Source: Planctomycetota bacterium (GTDB taxonomy: Bacteria; Planctomycetota; Planctomycetia; Pirellulales; Thermoguttaceae). From it: a stretch of 7,228 bases of DNA. The DNA is taken from assembly GCA_023397045.1 (NCBI GenBank), contig JAEWUR010000131.1, positions 1 through 7,228 on the forward strand, written 5' to 3'. A model generated the notes under the pieces. The model was not told the origin of the DNA. It searched no databases and worked only from the letters and a program-made list of their open reading frames with translations. Positions 1 through 5,927 of this stretch are shown piece by piece. The position numbers and the translations under genes are program-made. Position 1 is the first letter of the stretch. The number at the start of each line of letters is the position of its first letter.

Positions 1-3000
1 ACTACATCTTCGTCAAGCGTGAGCGTCAACGAGGTGACGCTGGAACGTTGCGCGGAACTGTCATTGATCACGACGCTTTCGAGCGTCGAGGCCGCCATCA
101 TGAAGCTGCTACCGCCGACTACACTAAGCTTTCGGATTTGCAGTCCGTTCACCACGGAATATTCACTGTTTAGATTATCCACCGTGAGTGTCAACGCTCC
201 ACTGCTATCGGCGGTGGCTGTTCCGATCACGTAATTGACACCCTCGACGTAGGAGGTGCGTTGATCGGCGGTTGTCGTGCCGGTGAGTGCGCCAGTGATG
301 CTGACGTCTTGTGAGTTGTTTTCACCGGCGGCATAGATGACCAAGCCATAGGTCGCATAAGGCACTAAATCGCTAATCGTTACGAACAAGGGGACTCCTG
401 AATGACTTGAGGCATAGTCGCTCAGTAAGTCATTCATGCTGCCAGTAGAGTTGTAGTGGTTGCCCAAATAGTACGAGTAAATCGACACATCGATAGTTGT
501 GGCAGCGCCAGTGGAATCGAGCAAATTGTTGACTGTGTAGGGGGTGCTGCCGGAAGCGAGGATGCCGTTCCACATGCCGCCACCGAGAACACCATCGCCG
601 GTAAACGTAGCCTGATTCTGCCAGCCGTTGAAGTCAACGTTGACAAGATCTGTCGGAGGTTGCATTCCGATCTGCAAGCCATTCAAGGCGACCGTTTGGC
701 TGCCGTTTGGGGATAAGGTGAATGTCACAATGCCACTGCTGTCCGCGACGGCCGAAGCGATGACGTAGTTGACGCCTATGGCATACGATGTCCGATAATC
801 GGCGTTTGTCGTCCCTGTGACGTCGCCGGCGATCGACACACCCTGATCGGTTCCATCGCCGGCGGCGTAAATGACAATGGCATAGCTGGCATACGGCACC
901 AATCCACTGAGCATTACGTTGATATTCGAGCCGTAGTTGTTGTGGACGTAGTCTCTCAGCAGGGGATTGACTGTGTCATTGTTTGAGTTGTCGTTGGCGC
1001 CCAAGTTATAAGAGGAGGAAATTGCGACAACGATATCTGAGGCCGCGCCAGTCGAGTCGCTTAGATTGCTTGCTGTATAGCTGGTGGTAACAGGCATACT
1101 GACGCCGTTCCATGTGCCTCCGCCGAGAACAGCAGTTCCGGCAAAGGTGATGTAGGATGGATAGCTGTTGAAGTCGAGGTTGACGAGCGACGAATAGTAG
1201 GGTACGCATTCGAAGGCCCCGATGTCATAGCCGAAGCCAAGTGGGCGCATGGCGCCGTCGTAGTCTTCAGATAGGTCTACCTCGTTTCCAGCGTCAATTG
1301 CCGGCGACATGGACCCTAGGTGACAGTCGCGGTTTTCCGGGTCGACGAACATTGGATTTGTGGCAACGGAGTTCTGATCCTTGTTGCTGTCGGCGTACCA
1401 ACTCTCGAAACTCTTTTCTCCTGCTCCAAGTATTCTTTCTGGCATATAATAGTTGGTGCCCCAGCGATCGTGAACTACGGCGACGTTTGTATCCATGTAA
1501 TACAAGTTATTATCAAGTGTCGTGTTGTCCCAGTCGGTGAAATTCTGGATCGTCATGCCGACGTAAGAGGCCATGGCAACGATGTTGTTGTAGAAGAAAA
1601 GGCTATTAACAGTGCCATACAAATCGGTGAGTTGAATGCCTACGCCATTTTGTCCGGCGCTGCCGGTCCACTGCGATCCCCCGAGCGCTTGATAACCCGA
1701 ATAGGAAATGGTGTTATTGACGAAATAGACATTTTGAATTGTCGAACCGGTATCCGAATCGACGATGCATCCCATGCCGCAGTTTGAGACAATATTGTTT
1801 TCAACATGCACGTTGTCGATCGTGTTGCCACCACGTGCCTCGACGCCAAAGCCAGCGTCAAGGATTTCCCAAACATCGCATCTTTCGACGGTGATATTCG
1901 ATGCGCCACTATAAATTTCAACGCCATTTCCATGTCGGGTTACTGCGCCAAAACCTGCACCGCCGCAATACGCGATATTGCAACTGCTGATAGTGCTGTA
2001 GCAGTCGTTCTGATACCAGACGCCATGGCTGCCACCATAGCGGATGTCGAGGTATTCGTAGATCGTGTAACTGCCCGCATCGACAACGGCGCCATCAAGA
2101 GTGATTTCGATATCGACATATTGAACAGCGGGATTTTGTTCACAATAGAGGTAGACCAAGGTGGTGTGATCATCGGAATCTGTTTTGGTGTAGTAGTTTC
2201 CTTCCTTGGTGGTTCTGCCAGGTTGAAGAGTGTTGACGGAGTTTATTATGTTCCCAACGGTCTCGATAGGATTCCCATTTGCATCCAATGGAACAGCACA
2301 TCGGTATCCAGACCAGCTATTATTCTCCATGCTTGTATCGGCATTATTGAAGATGAGGTTGCCGACCTTTGCATCGAGAAGCCGTTCATTGTTCATTGTC
2401 AAGCACTTTTTCAGACTAACGTTGTCCAAATAGAAAGTTCTCCCACCGGGCAGTCCGGGCGTGCCTGTTCCGGAATATCCGCCCAAATAGAATGAAAGCC
2501 AGCAACTTGTAGACGCATTGGCTTTGAAGAGTATGGTGTAGGTTGTCCATGTTGTCGTGATGGTGGGAGTAGCGCCTGCCGAGCTGTCGATAATATCCGC
2601 GACATCAGCACCTTCATACAAGGTAACCTTAGGAAGTATGATAGTGCCAGTATTCACTTTTGCTTGAAAACTGAGTGAATAATAATCGCCATCATGGAGA
2701 GTAATGCCGCCTATGCGGGCTTGGAGGGAGTAGTTGTATGTGCCCGGGTTAGAGCAGACAATTTTGCCGGCACCGGAGGATGCGGTAAAGGAAGCACTCG
2801 CACCATCGCTGGTGACTTTGTACCAATTGTTGAGGTTGGAAAAACTTGTGTTGTACACCAATTCGGTACTGTTAGTGGTCGAAACCGAGGAGAGCGCGCG
2901 AGTTGTCTGCCAAATATTGGTGGTGCCGGGCACTAGGGACCAATCGCTCACGTAGTTCCGTTCGGCGGAACCGAGGATTTTGGGTAGCGGCTGGTTGGGA

Positions 3001-3347
3001 TCGCCATAATCGCCAAAAGTGACTGGATTGTTTAAGTCGCCATCTTGGGGAACCAGATTCCTGTTGTCACGATATTCTCCGCCGCGTTTGAACAGAATGG
3101 TGTCGCCAGCGCCGAGATCCGTATCGTTCACCTTGCCGAGGGTCTGCCAGGGGGCCGCTTCCGTGCCAGCATTGTTGTCGTTTCCGCCGATGGAATCGAC
3201 GTGATAGACCGACAAGAGGGTTCGCGATTCGAGCGGCTCACAGCGCAACAATCGACAGGATTGCACACGATGCATTGGAGTCTTCTTGGTTTTGCCAAGA
3301 ACGAGACGCCCCAAGAATTCACCCCATGCTGAGATTTGTCGAGCCAT
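1..3347 (-). CDS. Large right-handed beta-helix surface protein (LEPR-XLL type), C-terminus off the window
   Basis: The frame is open from an ATG at 3347 for 1115 codons to the window edge, with no stop. Residues 35-46 (RCEPLESRTLLS) form a LEPR-XLL-like motif, typical of very large planctomycete surface proteins. Residues 48-135 resemble the entry region of parallel beta-helix proteins (HVDSIGGNDNNAGT, then GDTILFKRGGEYR). Residues 165-313 look like a CBM4/9-type carbohydrate-binding beta-sandwich. Residues about 405-620 form the beta-helix, with asparagine ladders at N517-N518, N544-N545, N587-N588 and N613-N614. Residues 664-713 match the choice-of-anchor Q pattern (SPAIDAG, then DIGAFE). 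Two modules of about 175 residues follow (721-896, 901-1074). Residues 1089-1111 (LESVVINDSSAQRSSVTSL and following) resemble the segment that in related proteins precedes a dockerin-like end. The start is supported by AGAGGAG nine bases upstream. No hydrophobic signal peptide is seen. The role is probably polysaccharide binding or processing at the cell surface; catalytic activity cannot be assigned. Confidence 0.92.
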   Translation of the reverse strand, partial: MARQISAWGEFLGRLVLGKTKKTPMHRVQSCRLLRCEPLESRTLLSVYHVDSIGGNDNNAGTEAAPWQTLGKVNDTDLGAGDTILFKRGGEYRDNRNLVPQDGDLNNPVTFGDYGDPNQPLPKILGSAERNYVSDWSLVPGTTNIWQTTRALSSVSTTNSTELVYNTSFSNLNNWYKVTSDGASASFTASSGAGKIVCSNPGTYNYSLQARIGGITLHDGDYYSLSFQAKVNTGTIILPKVTLYEGADVADIIDSSAGATPTITTTWTTYTILFKANASTSCWLSFYLGGYSGTGTPGLPGGRTFYLDNVSLKKCLTMNNERLLDAKVGNLIFNNADTSMENNSWSGYRCAVPLDANGNPIETVGNIINSVNTLQPGRTTKEGNYYTKTDSDDHTTLVYLYCEQNPAVQYVDIEITLDGAVVDAGSYTIYEYLDIRYGGSHGVWYQNDCYSTISSCNIAYCGGAGFGAVTRHGNGVEIYSGASNITVERCDVWEILDAGFGVEARGGNTIDNVHVENNIVSNCGMGCIVDSDTGSTIQNVYFVNNTISYSGYQALGGSQWTGSAGQNGVGIQLTDLYGTVNSLFFYNNIVAMASYVGMTIQNFTDWDNTTLDNNLYYMDTNVAVVHDRWGTNYYMPERILGAGEKSFESWYADSNKDQNSVATNPMFVDPENRDCHLGSMSPAIDAGNEVDLSEDYDGAMRPLGFGYDIGAFECVPYYSSLVNLDFNSYPSYITFAGTAVLGGGTWNGVSMPVTTSYTASNLSDSTGAASDIVVAISSSYNLGANDNSNNDTVNPLLRDYVHNNYGSNINVMLSGLVPYASYAIVIYAAGDGTDQGVSIAGDVTGTTNADYRTSYAIGVNYVIASAVADSSGIVTFTLSPNGSQTVALNGLQIGMQPPTDLVNVDFNGWQNQATFTGDGVLGGGMWNGILASGSTPYTVNNLLDSTGAATTIDVSIYSYYLGNHYNSTGSMNDLLSDYASSHSGVPLFVTISDLVPYATYGLVIYAAGENNSQDVSITGALTGTTTADQRTSYVEGVNYVIGTATADSSGALTLTVDNLNSEYSVVNGLQIRKLSVVGGSSFMMAASTLESVVINDSSAQRSSVTSLTLTLDEDV
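126..647 (-). repeat. Tandem protein module, copy 2 (residues 901-1074)
   Basis: This is the second copy of the module, beginning LVNVDFNGWQ and ending VVNGLQIRK, separated from copy 1 by a few residues (QPPTD). Landmark blocks are nearly identical to copy 1 (VLGGG-x-WNG, DSTGAA, LVPYA-x-Y, VIYAAG, GVNYVI, ADSSG, NGLQI), while the intervening loops have diverged and differ slightly in length. At the DNA level the match is patchy, so the duplication is not very recent. Confidence 0.85.
660..1187 (-). repeat. Tandem protein module, copy 1 (residues 721-896)
   Basis: This is the first of two adjacent modules of about 175 residues in the large surface protein. Shared landmarks in order are LVN[LV]DFN, VLGGG-x-WNG, DSTGAA, N-x-LL-x-DY, LVPYA-x-Y, VIYAAG, T-x-AD-x-RTSY, GVNYVI, ADSSG and NGLQI. 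The whole module keeps the reading frame and most of its spacing relative to copy 2, so it looks like an internal duplication. It resembles all-beta modules near the C-terminus of planctomycete and verrucomicrobial surface proteins. A specific function cannot be given. Confidence 0.85.
2409..2855 (-). other. CBM4/9-like carbohydrate-binding module inside the large surface protein
   Basis: Residues 165-313 run from VYNTSFSNLNNWYKVTSDG to TFYLDNVSLKKC. The pattern is a first strand with an asparagine/tryptophan turn, a central 'YSLSFQAKV' strand, a 'TWTTYTILFKAN' strand and a final 'FYLDNVSL' strand. This is typical of CBM4/9-type beta-sandwiches that bind glycans. The module interrupts the more usual planctomycete layout, in which the beta-helix entry region leads directly to the 'VGNLIFNN' segment (residues 328-335). 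It was assigned by pattern only; glycan-binding residues were not identified. Confidence 0.55.
3210..3242 (-). other. LEPR-XLL-like N-terminal motif in the large surface protein
   Basis: Residues 36-46 of the large protein read CEPLESRTLLS, preceded by a basic stretch (HRVQSCRLLR). Planctomycete giant extracellular proteins commonly carry a motif of the form EPLE-x-R-x-LLS at this distance from the start, in place of an ordinary signal peptide. The motif supports both the organism assignment and the start at 3347. Its exact role in export or processing is not settled as far as I know. Confidence 0.75.
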
Positions 3348-3356
3348 GACACGGAT

Positions 3357-3363
3357 CTCCTCT
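3357..3363 (-). promoter_or_regulatory. Ribosome binding site of the large surface protein gene
   Basis: On the minus strand AGAGGAG lies nine bases before the ATG at 3347. A GTG at 3352 in another frame is only four bases from it and opens a 74-codon frame without family resemblance. The site therefore supports the ATG start. Confidence 0.7.
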
Positions 3364-3378
3364 AATAGAAAAGGTTTC

Positions 3379-3406
3379 CATATATTTCGATGCGTTTCAT
3401 TGACAA
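3379..3406 (-). promoter_or_regulatory. Candidate sigma-70-like promoter for the large surface protein gene
   Basis: On the minus strand TTGTCA (3406-3401) is followed after 16 bases by TATATG (3384-3379). The first matches the TTGACA consensus in five of six positions and the second matches TATAAT in four. Transcription would begin near 3372 and give a leader of about 25 bases that contains the Shine-Dalgarno site. It lies in the 116-base gap after the oxidoreductase stop, where I see no terminator, so readthrough from upstream is also possible. The call rests on consensus only, and planctomycete promoters are poorly characterised. Confidence 0.35.
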
Positions 3407-3463
3407 ACGCCTACTCCTCCCAGGATATTCGCGTTGCAGAACATGGCAGTGTTTTTCATGGAA

Positions 3464-4789
3464 CTAACCCTTTGGAATCTCAAATCCCTGACGTGGCGTG
3501 CGAGCAAAGAAGGCCGCGGCTTGTTCGTCGCCGACGATTTGCTCGGTCTTCGGGTCCCAGCGGATGGCTCGGCCCAGTCGCGCGGCAATTGCGCACAAAT
3601 GACAGGTGTTCATCGCCTGGACGTGACTGAACACGTCGGAGACGGGCAGACCTCCTTCGCGAATGCAGCGATAGAAATTCTCTTTGTGTCGTTCGTGCGG
3701 TTTGCCTTTGTGGAGTCGCGTGAGATCCTCAGGCCCGTAGCGATCCTTGTCCCAATTCTCTTCGATCGGTTTGCCGGTGATCTTCGAACGGTTGACAAAG
3801 ACACGACCTTTTGTGCCCTCAAAGAGAATGCCATTGTCGCTACGGCTATCGACGATCATCGCGATGCCGTTCGGATATTTGCATTTAATTGCAAAATCAT
3901 GGGACGTATTGTAACAATCATCGACGATTGGATAGCCATCCTTCATCGGTGCGGAATGCTTTGCGTCGGTTCCATCAATTTCGACAGGGCCGTGCCCCGG
4001 TTGATCCTGTCCGATCGCCCAAGTAGCGATATCCACGTGATGGGCGCCCCAGTCGGTGAATTTGCCGCCTGAATACTCGTACCACCAGCGGAATTCATAG
4101 TGACAACGCCGTTCGATGTAGTCGACTTTCGGAGCTTGACCGAGCCAGAGGTCCCAATTGAGTTCGTTAGGCGGCTGCATCTTCGGAAATGGTCCGCCGG
4201 TCGGGCTGCCGTCAATGCCGACAGTGATTTTGAAGATGTCGCCAAGCAACCCCTTCTGGATCATGTTGATGGCGCGTAAAAAAGTGCCGACGTCGGATCG
4301 CTGTTGCGTGCCGACGATGAAAACCCTGTCGGAATTCTTGCAGGCGTTACGGATCAATTGGTTTTCTTCCAACGTGAGCGTAAGCGGTTTCTGGCAGAAG
4401 ACATGTTTGCCGGCCTGGAGGGCTTCGACGGCGATTTTCACATGCCAATGGTCCGGCGTGACGATGCTGACGACGTCGATATCGTTCCGATCGAGAATCT
4501 TTCTGTAATCGCCGTAAGCATAGGCTTTACCTTGCCCGATCTTCGGACTGTTTTTGGCTTCATTGGCGTGATTGGCATCGACATCGCAAACGGCTAGAAT
4601 GTCGCCAAACTGTGCATGTTCGGCGGCATCGACCGAACCCATGCTGCCGACTCCGATGCAACCGACATTTGGTCGGTCATTAGGCGATTCGTTAGCAAAG
4701 GCCTTCGTTGCCCAATGGAAATAAGGAACGGCGGTAGCTGAAGCTAGGATCGAGTGTTGTAGAAACTTTCGCCGCGAACGGTTCACCAT
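3464..4789 (-). CDS. Tat-exported Gfo/Idh/MocA family oxidoreductase
   Basis: This 441-residue protein is complete from ATG at 4789 to TAG. It is a probable NAD(P)-dependent oxidoreductase acting on a sugar, inositol or related polyol; the substrate is unknown. Residues 5-10 (SRRKFL) followed by a hydrophobic stretch form a twin-arginine signal, with a likely cleavage near A30-F31-A32. This places the folded, cofactor-loaded enzyme outside the cytoplasm. The Rossmann fold shows G46-V-G48-S-M-G51, then AVCDVD (66-71) and TPDHWH (111-116). The family motif EKP appears as Q133-K134-P135, keeping the lysine usually held to be catalytic. The C-terminal domain carries GGKFTDWGAHHVD (241-253), typical of planctomycete members. 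Length is normal for the exported subfamily. The ribosome binding site is weak. The leader between 4790 and 4955 contains a strong hairpin. Confidence 0.96.
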   Translation of the reverse strand: MVNRSRRKFLQHSILASATAVPYFHWATKAFANESPNDRPNVGCIGVGSMGSVDAAEHAQFGDILAVCDVDANHANEAKNSPKIGQGKAYAYGDYRKILDRNDIDVVSIVTPDHWHVKIAVEALQAGKHVFCQKPLTLTLEENQLIRNACKNSDRVFIVGTQQRSDVGTFLRAINMIQKGLLGDIFKITVGIDGSPTGGPFPKMQPPNELNWDLWLGQAPKVDYIERRCHYEFRWWYEYSGGKFTDWGAHHVDIATWAIGQDQPGHGPVEIDGTDAKHSAPMKDGYPIVDDCYNTSHDFAIKCKYPNGIAMIVDSRSDNGILFEGTKGRVFVNRSKITGKPIEENWDKDRYGPEDLTRLHKGKPHERHKENFYRCIREGGLPVSDVFSHVQAMNTCHLCAIAARLGRAIRWDPKTEQIVGDEQAAAFFARTPRQGFEIPKG

Positions 4790-4846
4790 GATTATTTGCC
4801 GTATCTGTTTTTAGATCATTCCACAAATGACACAACACGCTGAATC

Positions 4847-4899
4847 TTGATAAGCGGCAACTGGTGAATGCCTTTCGGACATCCACCAGATGCCGTCAA
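4847..4899 (-). promoter_or_regulatory. Long imperfect hairpin with GAAA tetraloop between the PEP-CTERM and oxidoreductase genes
   Basis: On the minus strand TTGA and CGGCA are followed by U, then CUGGUGGAUG, a bulged U, CC, loop GAAA, GG, CAUUCACCAG, U, UGCCG, a four-base CUUA bulge and UCAA. Arms of 5 and 10 bp plus 2 bp stack with one U-U mismatch and one bulge, and an outer 4-bp TTGA/UCAA pairing is possible. The one imperfect pair in the long arm is G-U in the minus-strand RNA but A-C on the plus strand, and only the minus strand gives a GNRA loop, so the element looks selected as minus-strand RNA. It starts 57 bases after the PEP-CTERM stop and ends 57 bases before the oxidoreductase ATG. 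No U-tract follows, so a standard intrinsic terminator is unlikely. It could be a leader regulator, an RNA-processing or stability element, or a REP-like palindrome. Confidence 0.6.
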
Positions 4900-4927
4900 T
4901 AACGCGGAATACAAAGGCCGCCTTCAG

Positions 4928-4955
4928 CCAGCAACCCCAGGAGGCCCCCCGCTGG
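4928..4955 (-). terminator. Weak GC-rich palindrome just after the PEP-CTERM stop
   Basis: Directly after the TAA (4958-4956) the minus strand reads CCAGC, then an 18-base G/C-rich loop, then GCTGG. The 5-bp stem is short, the loop is long and no T-run follows, so this is at best a poor terminator candidate. Confidence 0.15.
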
Positions 4956-5696
4956 TTACTTTCGCTTGCGCCAGGCATAGGCCAGCAGACCAAACAGCCC
5001 GGAAACCGCAATGCCAATCAATGAAGGCTCGGGCACGTGGTTAATCGAAACATCATCCACGTAAGTATGGGTCCATGTGGGCGTCATGGCAAAGCTCCGG
5101 AACCAGAGGGTCCCATCGCTTGCAGTGGTCGAGTGTGTCCCGCTCAGGGATCCGCTCGTGGTGGTCGTGTTAGCCAATGACACACTGTACGTCGTCGGCG
5201 TCATGGCAATCGTGAGGTTCGGGGAGACGGTTTCCGTGCTATCCCATGTGCCCGCCCACACCTGAGTTGCGCCGAGCATCAATTTGGCATTCCTGATCGC
5301 CCAGTCACCGGTGGCCCAAGACTCGAACTGCAGCACATCTTTGATTCCAAACATGCTCGCAGCGTCGCTTGAACCCGTTTGCCAGACTTTGGCGGAGTAG
5401 ATCACCTCGCTGCCGGAGGATAAGAAATCTCCACCCACTTTGGAGGTCATCCAGGCGGAGCGAAAGCTCCAGTCGGGAGATTTCGCCTGAAGGTCCACCT
5501 TTCCGTTTCCGGTTCCGGCGTCAACCAGCACCGTGCTGGTTCCCTCGACGTCGACCTGCCATTTTGAAGAATCTACCGGAGACCCATTGGCCAGGTTGAA
5601 GTCGTCGGAAAAAACCGTACTTCCCAATGCCTGACTTGCCCCGAGAACTGCGAAACCAACTAACAGAGCAGCCGTTCTTGTCCACTTTCGCTTCAT
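4956..5696 (-). CDS. Secreted PEP-CTERM sorting domain protein, LamG/jelly-roll-like
   Basis: The protein has 246 residues from ATG at 5696. Residues 1-22 (MKRKW, then a hydrophobic TAALLVGFAVLGASQALG) are a clear Sec signal peptide. The mature part begins STVFSDDFN and continues with D-x-SKW, VIYSAKVW, W-x-IRNAKLML and VDDVSINH. This is a beta-rich layout like concanavalin-A/LamG jelly-roll proteins, but no catalytic motif is visible. The C-terminus is a textbook PEP-CTERM signal: V221-P-E-P-S225, a hydrophobic helix (226-242) and R243-K-R-K246. Such signals are recognised by an exosortase, which cleaves and anchors or releases the protein together with exopolysaccharide. No exosortase gene is in the window. 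The frame extends 29 codons upstream to 5783, but that extension would bury the signal peptide. AAAAGGG lies eight bases before the chosen ATG. Confidence 0.92.
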   Translation of the reverse strand: MKRKWTRTAALLVGFAVLGASQALGSTVFSDDFNLANGSPVDSSKWQVDVEGTSTVLVDAGTGNGKVDLQAKSPDWSFRSAWMTSKVGGDFLSSGSEVIYSAKVWQTGSSDAASMFGIKDVLQFESWATGDWAIRNAKLMLGATQVWAGTWDSTETVSPNLTIAMTPTTYSVSLANTTTTSGSLSGTHSTTASDGTLWFRSFAMTPTWTHTYVDDVSINHVPEPSLIGIAVSGLFGLLAYAWRKRK

Positions 5697-5718
5697 GATA
5701 CAAACCCTTTTCTTCCTT

Positions 5719-5734
5719 GGAGCTGTGGGGCTCC
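5719..5734 (-). promoter_or_regulatory. Small hairpin beside the ribosome binding site of the PEP-CTERM gene
   Basis: GGAGC and GCTCC form a 5-bp stem around a six-base loop, immediately before AAGGAAGAAAAGGG, the purine-rich stretch that should bind ribosomes ahead of the ATG at 5696. It could affect mRNA stability or translation. Five base pairs can easily arise by chance. Confidence 0.2.
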
Positions 5735-5758
5735 GGTTGTCAAAAAACCAAAACGAAC

Positions 5759-5787
5759 GAATTATTACCACGCATTGCAACAAGCAA
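5759..5787 (-). promoter_or_regulatory. Weak promoter candidate for the PEP-CTERM gene
   Basis: TTGCTT (5787-5782) is followed after 17 bases by TAATTC (5764-5759), and a TAATAAT (5767-5761) overlaps. Each hexamer matches the sigma-70 consensus only partly. I searched for the GG-N10-GC pattern of sigma-54 promoters, known from some PEP-CTERM loci, and saw no convincing copy in this gap. Confidence 0.2.
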
Positions 5788-5884
5788 GGCGCGATAGGGG
5801 AATTATTGATACTCAGGTAAATAATGTCGGGTGGTTCATGGCCAAAAACTCCTGTTCACCGGCCTTCCGTTGGTCGGCCTCCCG

Positions 5885-5912
5885 GCATTACTTTCCTGAA
5901 ACCCAGTAATGC
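5885..5912 (-). terminator. Inverted repeat just downstream of the FecR-LamG gene
   Basis: GCATTACT and AGTAATGC are a perfect 8-bp inverted repeat separated by 12 bases, beginning 16 bases after the FecR-LamG stop. A second, weaker GGCC/GGCC stem (5861-5879) follows. The position suits transcription termination or 3'-end protection. No T-run follows on the minus strand, so intrinsic termination is uncertain; the repeat could also be a protein-binding site for expression of the next gene. Confidence 0.35.
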
Positions 5913-5927
5913 GTGTTTCTGCTGCAA

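Noticed and set aside
1806..2495. Plus-strand open frame of 229 codons
   Set aside because: It is antisense to the beta-helix gene and is a shadow of its codon pattern; no domain or ribosome binding site supports it.
3128..3352. Minus-strand frame starting GTG at 3352 (74 codons)
   Set aside because: It overlaps the start of the large surface protein in another frame, sits too close to the Shine-Dalgarno site and resembles nothing known.
3362..3400. 12-codon leader frame (MKRIEIYGNLFY) before the large surface protein gene
   Set aside because: It overlaps the best promoter candidate and its nearest Shine-Dalgarno-like sequence is about 13 bases away, so it is unlikely to be transcribed and translated as a leader.
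3434..4072. Plus-strand open frame of 212 codons
   Set aside because: It runs opposite to the Gfo/Idh/MocA gene, whose identity is certain; it has no independent support.
4847..4899. Integron attC site or CRISPR repeat for the hairpin
   Set aside because: The flanks lack the GTTRRRY/RYYYAAC core arrangement of attC sites, and there is only one copy, so no array.
5715..5743. Perfect TTGACA at 5743-5738 as a -35 box
   Set aside because: The sequence 17 bases downstream is CCAAGG, not a -10 element, and it falls on the ribosome binding region of the PEP-CTERM gene.
5697..5783. 29-residue N-terminal extension of the PEP-CTERM protein
   Set aside because: It would place the signal peptide inside the chain; the ATG at 5696 has a purine-rich site eight bases upstream and starts a standard Sec signal.
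5815..5841. Eight-codon frame (MNHPTLFT) with AGGAG nine bases upstream
   Set aside because: It is too short to distinguish from chance, and its sequence suggests no attenuation mechanism.
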